The notes under the pieces: generated by a model
Seen by the model: the letters and a program-made list of their open reading frames with translations, nothing else
What the model was told of the DNA's origin: nothing
The model's database searches: none
Made by a program: the position numbers and the translations under genes
In this document: piece after piece, positions 43,536 through 53,831 of the stretch
Numbering within the stretch: position 1 is the stretch's first letter
Layout: each line of letters opens with the position of its first letter
Origin: Pycnococcus provasolii
Taxonomy: Eukaryota; Chlorophyta; Pseudoscourfieldiophyceae; Pseudoscourfieldiales
NCBI GenBank assembly: GCA_049487715.1
Contig: CP150550.1
Span: 186,001-250,000 of the forward strand
DNA: 64,000 bases
Direction: 5' to 3'

Positions 43536-46500
43536 ATGTTGACGACTGAGAACGTGTTGGGTGAGACGGCGCCAGACGTCGAGCGTGGTCTCAAGAGTCG
43601 ATCGAAAACGTACCTCGCCGCCAAAAGTGCCGACGACGATTCCACTGCGGACGACTTGGACGACGAACAAGAGGACTATGGTTACGACGACGACGGCGAT
43701 GAAGAAGAAACAGAAGTAGAAGAGGAGGAGGAGGAGGAGGACGGCGGCGGCGGCGGCGGTGGCTTGCACTTGCACTTGCTGAAGATATGCCTCTCAGTCG
43801 TCCTATTTGTCGCAGCCTTCTTTCGCACTCGCAGCGCCGTGTCTGCGCTATACCTCATAGTGGCATTGCTCCCGCATAGCATGCAAACGATTCCGATTGT
43901 CGCCGCGACATCGGCGACTGCCGTCGCTCTTGCCGTGAGCAACGCAGCGCTGGTCATTGCAAGTGCACCTGTGGGTGACGTTGGAACACTCTTCGGGCTG
44001 TGGTCAGGACACGGGTCGCTGGGCGCGGTGTTCGGGCCAGATGCCGCCACGTTCGTCGTTAGCGCTGCAGTCGCGACATCCCTGTACCGCAACGGACGCC
44101 GCAGACGAAACCGTCTGCTGCAACTTGCAACGAAGCTCTCGGTTCGCATCGCACCTTATGCAGCGCCGTTCGCCACGCTCACAGCATGCGTCGCTGCCGC
44201 CAGTGCGCCAGGGCTGCTTCAGGCTACCCTGCCCGCCTTTGCGGCTTTGGCGATTCTGCTGCGCAGCGTGCCAAGCACACGATCGCTGTCCGTTTCCTAC
44301 TCCCGGCAAGGCGTTGCTCAAACTCACGACTGGTTTTGTTCAAACTCGTTTGCATGGTTGTTAAGCGGCGTGCTCTTTCTGCAACACGCTACAGGGATAT
44401 ACGACGCATACGCGCACGATGCCGCCAAGCGCGATGTCCTGCTGCTCTTCGATACGTCGGAGGACATGTACGATAGGGGCAATGCGATGACAAATCGGCG
44501 AGCGCACGTTCCGAGTATGTTGAGCCGTGCTGCAACTGCCGTGTCGCTCATCGTCCTGCGCCTGCTACAAATTCCGCGCCGTGATAAATCCACCCCGCAT
44601 CTCATCCAATTCCTCCCGCGCAGTGTCGCGCTTTTCATGGAGCATGCGCGGCTGCCACTTTCGCGCGTGTCCTCGCTCATGATCGCTGTGACTTATCGTG
44701 GTGTTCTTGGCATTTGCCTCGCCTTGATTTTCGTGTCAGGCCGTGTTCGCAAAAGTGTGCATGGATATGGTGCAGTAATTGTTTCGATCGCCGCTCTTGT
44801 TCAATCTGCCATATTTCTGTCAATCGGCGCTACAGAACGGACGATGTGCGATAATCAAGTTCCAGAGTCTGAAAAAGGTTCTTCTGATGCCTGTGGCAAA
44901 CTGGCCTACCGCATTGGCAGTACATTTTTCGGCTACGTTCGCTTTCAACTTTGGCCCGACTTGTACCCGTGGCTCGGATCCAACTACTTTCTTCGAGTTC
45001 TCTTAGCCCTACTGATTGGCGCGCTGTGCTATCTGCTGCACGTGCTAGGCGAAAGGAAACCAGAGTTGAGCAGTCGCACGTCAAAGTCACCAAGCCTTGC
45101 ACGCACTGTGTCGGGCGATTCGACTCCACGCACACATCTTCAGAGCATTGGATTGATCACGTTTAAAAAGCTTCAAAGGTTGCAAACAACAGTTTGGTCT
45201 GGTATCATGCAAATCACACTGAAATCTCGCTACGGAATTCGATTCGTGATATGGCTGGTGCCACTTACCGGCCTTCTCGTTCTTACGCTTGTCGATTCTG
45301 CAGGTACCTCGTCAGCGCAGAGTTGCTCGTCGAGCGCCAGTAATGCCGCAGCAAGCAAGGCACTACCGACGTTGCATTTGCTTTACCTGCTGACGTGGGT
45401 GATGGCGCCAACGCGAGAGCTGGGTGCGAAAGACACATTCCGCCTGCGTGTCATGCGAAGCCTGCTAATCGTGGAGCTCTTGCTGCGCTATTCCTGGCAA
45501 CCCCTCAAGCAGGTGATACGAATGACCTCCCAGGAATTTGACGAGGAGAGCAGCTTGGTGTTTTGCGTTGGACTCAAACCAACCGCCGGCGAGCTCATCA
45601 CACTCGCCTTTGCGGTAATTATGCTCGAAATATCAGTTGGCATGAGCAAGCCAGCTCATGCAATGGAGGACATACACCACATGCAAAACTTTATTGGCAT
45701 CTTCCGACCTACCCATGATAGGATTGCTTCGGCGTTTTCATCAAAGCAGACGATTTCGCCTTACATGCGATCGTTGATGCGTAATGCGCGCTTAGCAATG
45801 TGCCGCGTGGAAAGTGCCGTAGTTGCAGCTGCGTGCGTGCTTGTGTTCACGCAGTGCGGACAATCCAAGAGCGCTATAGATCGATCTGAATGGTGGGGTC
45901 GACGAAAACTCTCTTGTGTCGGAAATAGCTGCGCAAGTGCGGTGGATGTCCTCGTGCTATCCGGCGTGCTTATTGTCGTTCCCGCGCTCTTGTCAGATCG
46001 CATGAAGGTAACGGACAGCGCCAGCTGGATTAGTTCACGAATGCGCGTTCGCTACGCACTTCGATACGCGACGCGCCTTTTTGCCGCGCACATGCTGATT
46101 TCGTACTTTATCGAGGGCGAGGTGGAAAGGGAGCTTTCCGAGCAAGTGCCTTCCGCAGCGGGAATGGGTGGTGCACTCTTCGGCTTGCTCTTGGACCTCA
46201 CGGCAAGTCAATTTCACGATCGAAGTCGTTGGCTTCCGCTAGTCCTCTTTCTTAGCTTGGATTATTACATCAGTTTCATACATGAGCTAGAAGATGAAGC
46301 CGCTTGCGCCGTGCAGACTCGGTACCGGATCTATGTCCAGAGAAGGATTGAAAGAAATGACCGGCAAGCTTGCAACTCCTCACAAATTTCGCCAACATCA
46401 TCGAAGCAATCGTGGACGACAAATGTGAAAGATGATGAAAAAGAGGGTGAACAAGCAAACTCTGCGAATCCTGTCTACGACGCGACGAGTGAGAAGGATC

Positions 46501-49500
46501 TGAGCAGCGATGAGGGCAGCGGCTATGTTACACCCGCTAGTGATGACGATGCTCACGAAGACGAGATTTCGTCGCGGCATGAACGCGATCATGTGTCGGA
46601 TGTGCCTCCGTCATCTTCAAATCCTTCTGAAATCAAGGGCAGTGCAGATCTCGTGAACAATGAAAAGACCAAGTACCGTTGGCTGCTTTTCCTTGAGGTT
46701 ACACGAAGTGCTCTTCGCAACGTGATTGTTTACTGGGCAATTGCGGTAGGTCTCTCTTACCGGCCAAGTGTGATCGACGCTTGCTATCTCATGTACTTTG
46801 TTGCCCACTTGTTGCGCCATTCAAGCCTTCTCGCGACAGTTTCAGCCGCCGCCGCACAGTTAGCGCCGCGGGTCACGCACGACAGCAACGAAGCATTTAA
46901 TCACTTCTGCCTTCGAACAATGATCTTTGGAATCGTGCGTATCATGTTCGTTCTCATTTGCAGAAACCCTCTCACTTCGATTACACTCTTCGACGCAGTA
47001 TCCACTAAAGCTACGTTAGACTGGCAATGGATTGGTATCCCCGTACTTCCCCTGCGCGAGCCTCTTAAGAATGTTGACGGCCTTTCCGTTTCCGATGCGA
47101 TTCGTCCGTATTTGTTCTTCGTGTACATGTGCATGCTGTACCTCATGTTCTTTACGAAGCAACACACAGAACGAATTCCAAAGCACATCAGGCTTGAGAA
47201 CTACTCGTTCATGCCGTTGCTGATGAACTGGATGGGGTTGCCAATGGAATGCTTTGTGATCGTTGCTGCATTTTACCCGCTCAACTTTATTTCTATAGGA
47301 TACGCGTTTGTGATTGGATGGGCCCTGCGCCGTCGCAACGTGCGCATGGCCAATCTTGGACCAGAGGGGCGCGTGAGATCCATCCACGAATTTGGCGGCC
47401 AAAAGGAGGGCATACTTTCGTACTTCGACCGCATCGGATCCGATAAAATAGTGAAGATTTCCGTCTTGCTTTTCCTGCTTCAGTACATCGTGGCCTTTGA
47501 CGTCATGCCAAGCGCATACCACCAATACTATGCGTTTTACTCAGATCTAAACTATATCTTGCAGGCGACTTGGCGCTTTGCGGTGGGACGCGACCCATAT
47601 CATGAAGCGCCCCCATTTATCGGTGACACAACCACGCAGAGCATGCTCGGGATTGCGGCTTCTTTCGGGGTTGTGCATAGCAGTTGGTTTATTCGTAGCG
47701 CAGACGAGGCTTTTGAAAAACCAGTGAGCTCGACGATGCAGATACTTCGATCGAATACACTGGCGTCTACTGTGGAAACGTCAAAGTGGCGACATGCAAA
47801 AAGTAGCTTTAGCGCCACGCAAGTCTTGAACAGACTAGTTGTTCGCAAGGGTTATCACACCGCTATTATGCTACTTCTGATCGAGCTTCTTCTCCTGTCT
47901 TCGACCTATACCCCGGACCTGATCAATCTAGGCTACCACGGCATTGTTTTGCATTTGACATTTTGCATACTTCGGCAATCTCGTCGACTGGAAAGCACCG
48001 CAATTTCTGGGCTCCTCGCTCGCTACAACATTGCTGTCATATATCTCAAGCTAGGTTATCAGCTCATCGACCCTTTCGTGACGCCGCGCAACGACACACG
48101 CTGTCCACCAGGAACTCGGAACTGTGGCGTTCGGTGGCCAAGCGTGATTGGACTGTATCGCCTCTATGCGAGTAGGTGCAGCGTTGATGCGACAGATGAG
48201 TATAAGTTGCTGATTGACCCTGTTTGCGCGGAAAGTGCTCTCGCACTAGGCAAGGGTCTAGCGATATCGATCCTCGTCTTTCTGCTATGTTCGATGTATC
48301 AACGACTCGAGAGTATGGCCCTTTGCCAAGATGATGACGATACGAATAGTCTTGAGACTGTAGACGAAGGTGGTGTCCCCCTGCTGACACATAAACGCCT
48401 GAAAGCCTGGAGCAGCAACTTTGACTTTGCATCGGAGAAACGCGTCAATCGTGTCGTGCAGCGTGCACAGATGATGTTGGACGAGCTCTCTGAAAGTTCA
48501 TCGATGGTGGATAATTGGTTGCAGGAGGATGAGAGAATAGAAGCCGGTGGGCGTGGGCATATGGGGCAGCCAGTGATTGACACGCAGCAGGACGACTTAC
48601 CCGTGGCCACTCCGAGTGCGGGCAAGTTTGGCTCGTCCAACGCGACTTCAGTGGATCGTATTTATCATACTGTACCCGTGTGGCGAGACGGAGGCGTCGT
48701 CGGCACCGATGAAGGTGGGATACGTTTACGCTGGATGCCAATGAGCGATGTCCAGATGTATGAGATTCTACTTCGGCGCGATGCGCCCGCCTATCTAGGC
48801 GAGCACTGTCGTGTGCTAATGGCTGATGGCAGTGCTGACGGTGCGCGCGTGCCTTTCAATCGCGTACTGCACCTCATCCGCCCAATAGGCACGTCGGATA
48901 CATCACTCGATTTAGTACAACTCTCTCGCACTCCCGGAATGCGCTACCGCATCATATTATCAATGCGCGCACGACACGAGGATGGTTTCCTTGGCAAAAT
49001 TGGCGAAGAGATTATTGTTGAGCATGTATGCCAAAAATGCAACAAAGATTCGGCGAAAAGTAAAGCGCGGGATCCTCTCGCCTCAAAAAAGCGCCGAGAG
49101 CGTGCTTATGGGATGCTGGTCGCAGCCGCAAATTTCATCGAAATCATGTGCAGGCATTCCTTACGACTTTTAAAGCGCCTGATCGATCCGGTGCTCTTCC
49201 CACGGCAGCTGAAGACGGTGGAGAAGATGTGGAAGCTGCAAAAGTCATCGTTCGGAAGTGAATCTAAAGTCGAGCAATCTAAGGCAGAGCAGCAAAAGCG
49301 CCCGGTGCTTGCTTTACTGTACGGTGCTTCGGAGCGGCTTTTTATCACACTCAAGTTGATAGTCCCTTCGATCATTCTGTCTCATACGGAGCTTTACGTT
49401 CAGATTGTGTACGTCGCAGCTGCCGCTTATGACGCCGCGTTTCTTACTGCCCTCCCAGTTGGTGCCCTTATGCTGTACTACGTGGTGGAGTATCCTCTCG

Positions 49501-52500
49501 CACCTCGCCGTGCATGGCTGACGCTTGCAGCATACTCCATGCTCTTGCTCGCTTATCGCTATTTGTTTCAAATGGACGCCTTCTGCTTCACTTTTGACGA
49601 GATTTCCAGTCAAGAGAACAGGGCACTGTTGTCTACGGCAGGTCATAAGGAATCGCCCGATGCACTGAAGGATGTAGTGGATCGGCTCGCCTTCGTTCCG
49701 AAGGGGCGCTTCCTGATTGGCGATCCACGCCGCTGGTACATATCCGTACAGCCGTACTGTCCAGCGACGGAATCGGGATCTTGGCCGTACGCAAGCTCGA
49801 TCGACAGCCAGAGTAGCTACGCTCGTGCTGCGGATGTATTTTGGTCACTAAGCAAGCGAGGGTGGAAGTCACATCACATGTCGATGCTTCGGCATCTTCT
49901 TTTGGACGTGCTTTCGCTTTTCTTCACCATACTGCACATACGATCTCTACATTTGAAGGGCCTGTGGCACGACAGGAGCCTGGATCGATGGCACGGAACA
50001 CCTGCTAAGGTGCCGAGCTCGAGAAAACCTGGCACAACGAGCCGCGAAGAGACGCGCGAGAGAGCTATATCCGTGGAGAGCGTTGGATTAAGCCTGTCAG
50101 AGAATGATGGCGACGAAAATGTCAAGAGAAGGTCGACCAGAAATTTTAAGAAAAGGAGAGCAAATGTACAACGAAAAGCGAACGCGCTACTTCGTAGATA
50201 CGCAAATGCTGCGCTGAAATTGATTGGCGGCTTCATGCATCGAACCGTGGCTCAGAACGCCGTGTACTCGAGATTGAGTCGTGTGACAGTTGAGTCTGTG
50301 GCAAGAACGCCAAGTCGAAGTCGCGCAGTTTCTCATGCTGATAAATCCGGTGAGCCCCATGGCAAACTTGGGCGCCTCGCTACCTTTGTGGACGCACAGT
50401 CATCGATTGACCTTGTCAGGGAAAGTGGTGGGGAGGCAATCCTGAAGCCTGGCATTGACCTGTACCCGTCGATCTTCTTCGTGGAAGTCATTCTTCTTGC
50501 CCTGGCGATTGCATATGCGGGAGATTTTCGACCTGATGACAGTGCACTTCCGCTCTCCGAGGACCTTCGCGCAAATCGTTTCTCTGCGTTCACGGTTGTC
50601 GCGGCGATGCTGCATGTTGCACTGATTATCGTAAATCGAGCATGCTACTTGCGCATTGACATGCGCGCTCGCGTCGTGTTTCACTGCATCGAAGTTACAG
50701 TCGTGCACGTGATGCTTTTCTTCATTCTGCCGTACCTGTCTTCGGACGTGGGCGTGCGGCTGAGCGTCAACTGGAAGACCCGAACTTACTACGCGTTTTT
50801 CGCACTTCACATGGCCATGTCGGCAAGGCAGATCCGTTACGGCTACGTGGCTAGTAGTGAAGTGCATCAGAGCTTTTTTCGAGTCCCTGATCACGTAGAG
50901 CGAGAGGAAGCACGTGCGGCTGACTTGCGATCAGAGCTGGCGTTGAGGGACCCTGATGGTCGCAGAAGTTCGCGGCAATATGATGTGGGTGATGTTGCCT
51001 TGAAGGTTCGAGGATTGGACCCTCGCAAGTCTGTTCTCGCATTGCCGCCTGTACCGCGCTGCATGCGCTGCTTTAAGCGGCGTATGATAGGTTACGGGTA
51101 TATCGTGTTCGCGAAATTGCCATTCGTGCTGGAGCTCACAAGTCTTCTGGACTGGACATTCACCGACACCTGCCTTGATCCCTTCAGCTGGCTCATCTTC
51201 GTTACGGTGGCTCACAAGGTACACGTTGCGAAGCTGTTTCGCGATGCGAAGCGAGACGACATGGACCACACGCACGGTGTGCGTAGGCAGAATCTGTGCT
51301 GCAAGTGCTGGCAGGGGACGATACTTGCCGGACTGCTTCTTTTGGTGCTGTTGCTTCCGATAGCGCTTTTCTCCGATCTCAACCCGACGCTCGCGCCGAA
51401 TCCCGTGGGTGCGGCTATGATGAGCGTCAGCATGCGATACGAGATTCCCGTGAGCGAAAGATCTTCTGTTCTTGCCGAAGATTTGCTGCCATCTGACGAT
51501 GTACCTTGGACGTCGACGGCGAGTCAAACTCGTACGCTTGACCTGATACCATTCCCGCCGCTGTCATCTTCACTTGGCGTCGACTTGCCGAGCACAAGCT
51601 ACATACATCCTGTGGACGCCGTTGCAAGTGCCGTCCGCTCCTACGGCGTGGCGGCTGTAGGAACGGGGCCAACAGTCCAGTGTGCCACGTGGGACGCAGT
51701 GCCAAGCCACGATGGCTTTTTCGTGAGCCTTGAGGGCTTGAAGCCGCTTCGCGACAGCCTCTTCGCGGCAGCTCAGGGTAAGGTGAGACCCCCGGTCGCG
51801 GCCATTCGATTCGCGTTCCGGCGACGTGGGCCTCCCGGTGCGGAGACGGTGGTAACTTCAACGGCAGTGGCAGAGACGCAAGCTGGCACTTACGGAAATC
51901 CGGATGCCAGTGTGGGTGTGCGTTTGACGAAGGAGCAGTGTGCGTACTTTGCCGAGGCTATAGACGGCATGAGCGTACGAAATACCACAGCCACCACCGG
52001 GTTCACGTCCCCTGACGTGATTGGCGACTTCGTTTCTCTTGAGCTGAGGAATGCACTTCCTACGGCATATCGCCTTTACCCGCTATCGCTCGCCCCACGT
52101 CAGTTGCACAGGCTGCCATATGGAGACGCCCCGGTCGACATGCAGAATGTACGTCTTTCCCTTCGATCGAGTGTGAATGCTGGCGGTCTTTACTGGACGC
52201 TTACTCCGTTCGATGATACGAAAAAAGATGGGCTGAATGCAAGCTCGATTCCAGTTGAGCCGTGCGAGCGCCGCACGTCACTCGGTTTCGTGAGCTGCAT
52301 ATGTGGTAGAACGGACGGTGCGAGCATGGTGCTGTTCAGTGATCGCTACCTGCGAGGCTTGGTGGAGAATCTCAGCTTGCCGAGCTACGGAATTGGAATC
52401 CTGTACATAACAATCATAACAACCTTGGGGTACGGACTGCTTCGCGCATTTCTCTTGAACCTGTGGACGGAGACGCCCATCTACGCGATGCGCCACCCTG

Positions 52501-52679
52501 AGAAGCTCGAGGGCATTTGCCAGGCGATGAGAACGCTGCGAGGGATCAACTACCCGAGCAAGCACGTCGACGAGGCGAGGCTCTACCGCCTGCTGATGCG
52601 AATTGTGAGTGATCAGCACGTGATGTCGCGCTTCACGTCGTCGCGTCGTTCCGGCGGTCAGCACGCCCATCTTCAATAA
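43536..52679 (+). CDS. PIEZO: PIEZO mechanosensitive ion channel
   Basis: A single-exon 3047-aa membrane protein, longer than animal (about 2500-2800) and plant PIEZOs. It opens with a strongly acidic head (DDLDDEQEDYGYDDD, a Glu run and a Gly run), then dozens of hydrophobic helices in groups separated by charged cytosolic loops, as expected for PIEZO blades. Near residue 2535, LDWTFTDTCLDPFSW matches the animal LDWVWTDTTL anchor-domain motif. A hydrophobic outer-helix segment (LAGLLLLVLLLPIALFSDLNP), a large extracellular cap (about 2620-2930) and an inner helix (YGIGILYITIITTLGYGLLRA) follow, then a short cytosolic tail. The homotrimer opens under membrane tension and passes cations. ATG 43536 is the first Met in frame. 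Confidence 0.93.
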   Translation: MLTTENVLGETAPDVERGLKSRSKTYLAAKSADDDSTADDLDDEQEDYGYDDDGDEEETEVEEEEEEEDGGGGGGGLHLHLLKICLSVVLFVAAFFRTRSAVSALYLIVALLPHSMQTIPIVAATSATAVALAVSNAALVIASAPVGDVGTLFGLWSGHGSLGAVFGPDAATFVVSAAVATSLYRNGRRRRNRLLQLATKLSVRIAPYAAPFATLTACVAAASAPGLLQATLPAFAALAILLRSVPSTRSLSVSYSRQGVAQTHDWFCSNSFAWLLSGVLFLQHATGIYDAYAHDAAKRDVLLLFDTSEDMYDRGNAMTNRRAHVPSMLSRAATAVSLIVLRLLQIPRRDKSTPHLIQFLPRSVALFMEHARLPLSRVSSLMIAVTYRGVLGICLALIFVSGRVRKSVHGYGAVIVSIAALVQSAIFLSIGATERTMCDNQVPESEKGSSDACGKLAYRIGSTFFGYVRFQLWPDLYPWLGSNYFLRVLLALLIGALCYLLHVLGERKPELSSRTSKSPSLARTVSGDSTPRTHLQSIGLITFKKLQRLQTTVWSGIMQITLKSRYGIRFVIWLVPLTGLLVLTLVDSAGTSSAQSCSSSASNAAASKALPTLHLLYLLTWVMAPTRELGAKDTFRLRVMRSLLIVELLLRYSWQPLKQVIRMTSQEFDEESSLVFCVGLKPTAGELITLAFAVIMLEISVGMSKPAHAMEDIHHMQNFIGIFRPTHDRIASAFSSKQTISPYMRSLMRNARLAMCRVESAVVAAACVLVFTQCGQSKSAIDRSEWWGRRKLSCVGNSCASAVDVLVLSGVLIVVPALLSDRMKVTDSASWISSRMRVRYALRYATRLFAAHMLISYFIEGEVERELSEQVPSAAGMGGALFGLLLDLTASQFHDRSRWLPLVLFLSLDYYISFIHELEDEAACAVQTRYRIYVQRRIERNDRQACNSSQISPTSSKQSWTTNVKDDEKEGEQANSANPVYDATSEKDLSSDEGSGYVTPASDDDAHEDEISSRHERDHVSDVPPSSSNPSEIKGSADLVNNEKTKYRWLLFLEVTRSALRNVIVYWAIAVGLSYRPSVIDACYLMYFVAHLLRHSSLLATVSAAAAQLAPRVTHDSNEAFNHFCLRTMIFGIVRIMFVLICRNPLTSITLFDAVSTKATLDWQWIGIPVLPLREPLKNVDGLSVSDAIRPYLFFVYMCMLYLMFFTKQHTERIPKHIRLENYSFMPLLMNWMGLPMECFVIVAAFYPLNFISIGYAFVIGWALRRRNVRMANLGPEGRVRSIHEFGGQKEGILSYFDRIGSDKIVKISVLLFLLQYIVAFDVMPSAYHQYYAFYSDLNYILQATWRFAVGRDPYHEAPPFIGDTTTQSMLGIAASFGVVHSSWFIRSADEAFEKPVSSTMQILRSNTLASTVETSKWRHAKSSFSATQVLNRLVVRKGYHTAIMLLLIELLLLSSTYTPDLINLGYHGIVLHLTFCILRQSRRLESTAISGLLARYNIAVIYLKLGYQLIDPFVTPRNDTRCPPGTRNCGVRWPSVIGLYRLYASRCSVDATDEYKLLIDPVCAESALALGKGLAISILVFLLCSMYQRLESMALCQDDDDTNSLETVDEGGVPLLTHKRLKAWSSNFDFASEKRVNRVVQRAQMMLDELSESSSMVDNWLQEDERIEAGGRGHMGQPVIDTQQDDLPVATPSAGKFGSSNATSVDRIYHTVPVWRDGGVVGTDEGGIRLRWMPMSDVQMYEILLRRDAPAYLGEHCRVLMADGSADGARVPFNRVLHLIRPIGTSDTSLDLVQLSRTPGMRYRIILSMRARHEDGFLGKIGEEIIVEHVCQKCNKDSAKSKARDPLASKKRRERAYGMLVAAANFIEIMCRHSLRLLKRLIDPVLFPRQLKTVEKMWKLQKSSFGSESKVEQSKAEQQKRPVLALLYGASERLFITLKLIVPSIILSHTELYVQIVYVAAAAYDAAFLTALPVGALMLYYVVEYPLAPRRAWLTLAAYSMLLLAYRYLFQMDAFCFTFDEISSQENRALLSTAGHKESPDALKDVVDRLAFVPKGRFLIGDPRRWYISVQPYCPATESGSWPYASSIDSQSSYARAADVFWSLSKRGWKSHHMSMLRHLLLDVLSLFFTILHIRSLHLKGLWHDRSLDRWHGTPAKVPSSRKPGTTSREETRERAISVESVGLSLSENDGDENVKRRSTRNFKKRRANVQRKANALLRRYANAALKLIGGFMHRTVAQNAVYSRLSRVTVESVARTPSRSRAVSHADKSGEPHGKLGRLATFVDAQSSIDLVRESGGEAILKPGIDLYPSIFFVEVILLALAIAYAGDFRPDDSALPLSEDLRANRFSAFTVVAAMLHVALIIVNRACYLRIDMRARVVFHCIEVTVVHVMLFFILPYLSSDVGVRLSVNWKTRTYYAFFALHMAMSARQIRYGYVASSEVHQSFFRVPDHVEREEARAADLRSELALRDPDGRRSSRQYDVGDVALKVRGLDPRKSVLALPPVPRCMRCFKRRMIGYGYIVFAKLPFVLELTSLLDWTFTDTCLDPFSWLIFVTVAHKVHVAKLFRDAKRDDMDHTHGVRRQNLCCKCWQGTILAGLLLLVLLLPIALFSDLNPTLAPNPVGAAMMSVSMRYEIPVSERSSVLAEDLLPSDDVPWTSTASQTRTLDLIPFPPLSSSLGVDLPSTSYIHPVDAVASAVRSYGVAAVGTGPTVQCATWDAVPSHDGFFVSLEGLKPLRDSLFAAAQGKVRPPVAAIRFAFRRRGPPGAETVVTSTAVAETQAGTYGNPDASVGVRLTKEQCAYFAEAIDGMSVRNTTATTGFTSPDVIGDFVSLELRNALPTAYRLYPLSLAPRQLHRLPYGDAPVDMQNVRLSLRSSVNAGGLYWTLTPFDDTKKDGLNASSIPVEPCERRTSLGFVSCICGRTDGASMVLFSDRYLRGLVENLSLPSYGIGILYITIITTLGYGLLRAFLLNLWTETPIYAMRHPEKLEGICQAMRTLRGINYPSKHVDEARLYRLLMRIVSDQHVMSRFTSSRRSGGQHAHLQ

Positions 52680-53605
52680 ATAGGTAGATATTGGATAGGT
52701 GTTGCCTATTTATTCTTATTCTTATTCTTATTCTTATTCTTATTCTTATTCTTATTCTTATTCTTATTCTTATTATGTATCCGTGTAAGTATATACATCA
52801 TACATAGCTCAGTTGCTTTTTTTATTATAATAAGTACTACTGTACGAACAAACTCAAGTAGCTTCCTATGTAGTTTACAAGTGTGTTGTTGTTTTTGTTG
52901 TGTTGTGTTGTGTTGTGTTGTGTTGACTCCTTAAAGGTGGTGTACAGGTAGTCCATACCTGTACTTGTCCATACTACATAAGAACAATCTGACTAAGGGT
53001 ACAGTACACCGTGACACTGACAGACCTGATATAGGTACCGTACCTCATACCAACGGTAGTAGTCTAAGGTAGTTGCTCAAGCACAGGTCCACGAACATCC
53101 CTGGAGGTGACTGAAAGAATCAAGAACCAAGAAGGCAAGAACCAAGAAACCCCTAACTAAGAAATGAACCCCCTATGGGCCTGCTAGCTAGGAAGGAAGG
53201 AACCCCCAAAACCCTAACCACACACCAACAACAACTTAGGGTTACCTCCCCGAGGAGGCGAGGAAGAGGGTGAGACAACTCCGAAGTAGAAACTTCGTAG
53301 AGGCGAACGGTGGAGAACCCCTCTACCGGGTACCGGGTAAGGGAGAACTTCCGGGAAGGGAGGAGGAAATTCTGAGGGAGAATCATCCTAGGGTGGATCC
53401 CCAAAAGTAGGCTTCCCCAATGTGGGGGAAAGGGCTTTTGGGCCCCCCCCCAGGCCCCAATGGGCGCGTCCACCTCTCCGAGTCCCCGAAGGCACCCTTC
53501 GTTTTCCTCGGAGTCCATCCCATCCCATCGGCGCGTCACTTCGGCTCTGCTCTCTCGCTCCATCCGCATCTGCATCTCAGGAGAGGCTCTCTCGGAGGCT
53601 CTATC
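52680..53605. other. Spacer with microsatellites before OTU gene
   Basis: About 925 bp. A TTATTC hexamer array (52707-52777, about 12 copies) follows the PIEZO stop directly, and a TTGTG pentamer array lies at 52887-52926. Further on are short repeats of ACCGGGTA and purine-rich stretches. The OTU promoter presumably lies in the last 300 bp. No RNA gene recognised. Confidence 0.6.
52707..52777. repeat. Hexamer microsatellite (TTATTC)n
   Basis: About twelve consecutive copies starting 28 bp after the PIEZO stop codon. Confidence 0.95.
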
Positions 53606-53792
53606 ATGCCCTCGGCCCTTTCCCGGAAACGCTCACAGCAGGCTGCTGCTGCGGGTGATAGTGCACCTCATCCTCCTAGTGAGTCTTGCAGAGTAGGTCC
53701 TACTATTCAAAAGCGTCGGTCCTCAGGAGGTGCTTTGACGAAAGGTGTCTCAAAAGGTGTTAAGAGAACGTCGTCGTCGGCGCCTTCGGGGG

Positions 53793-53831
<39 letters not shown>

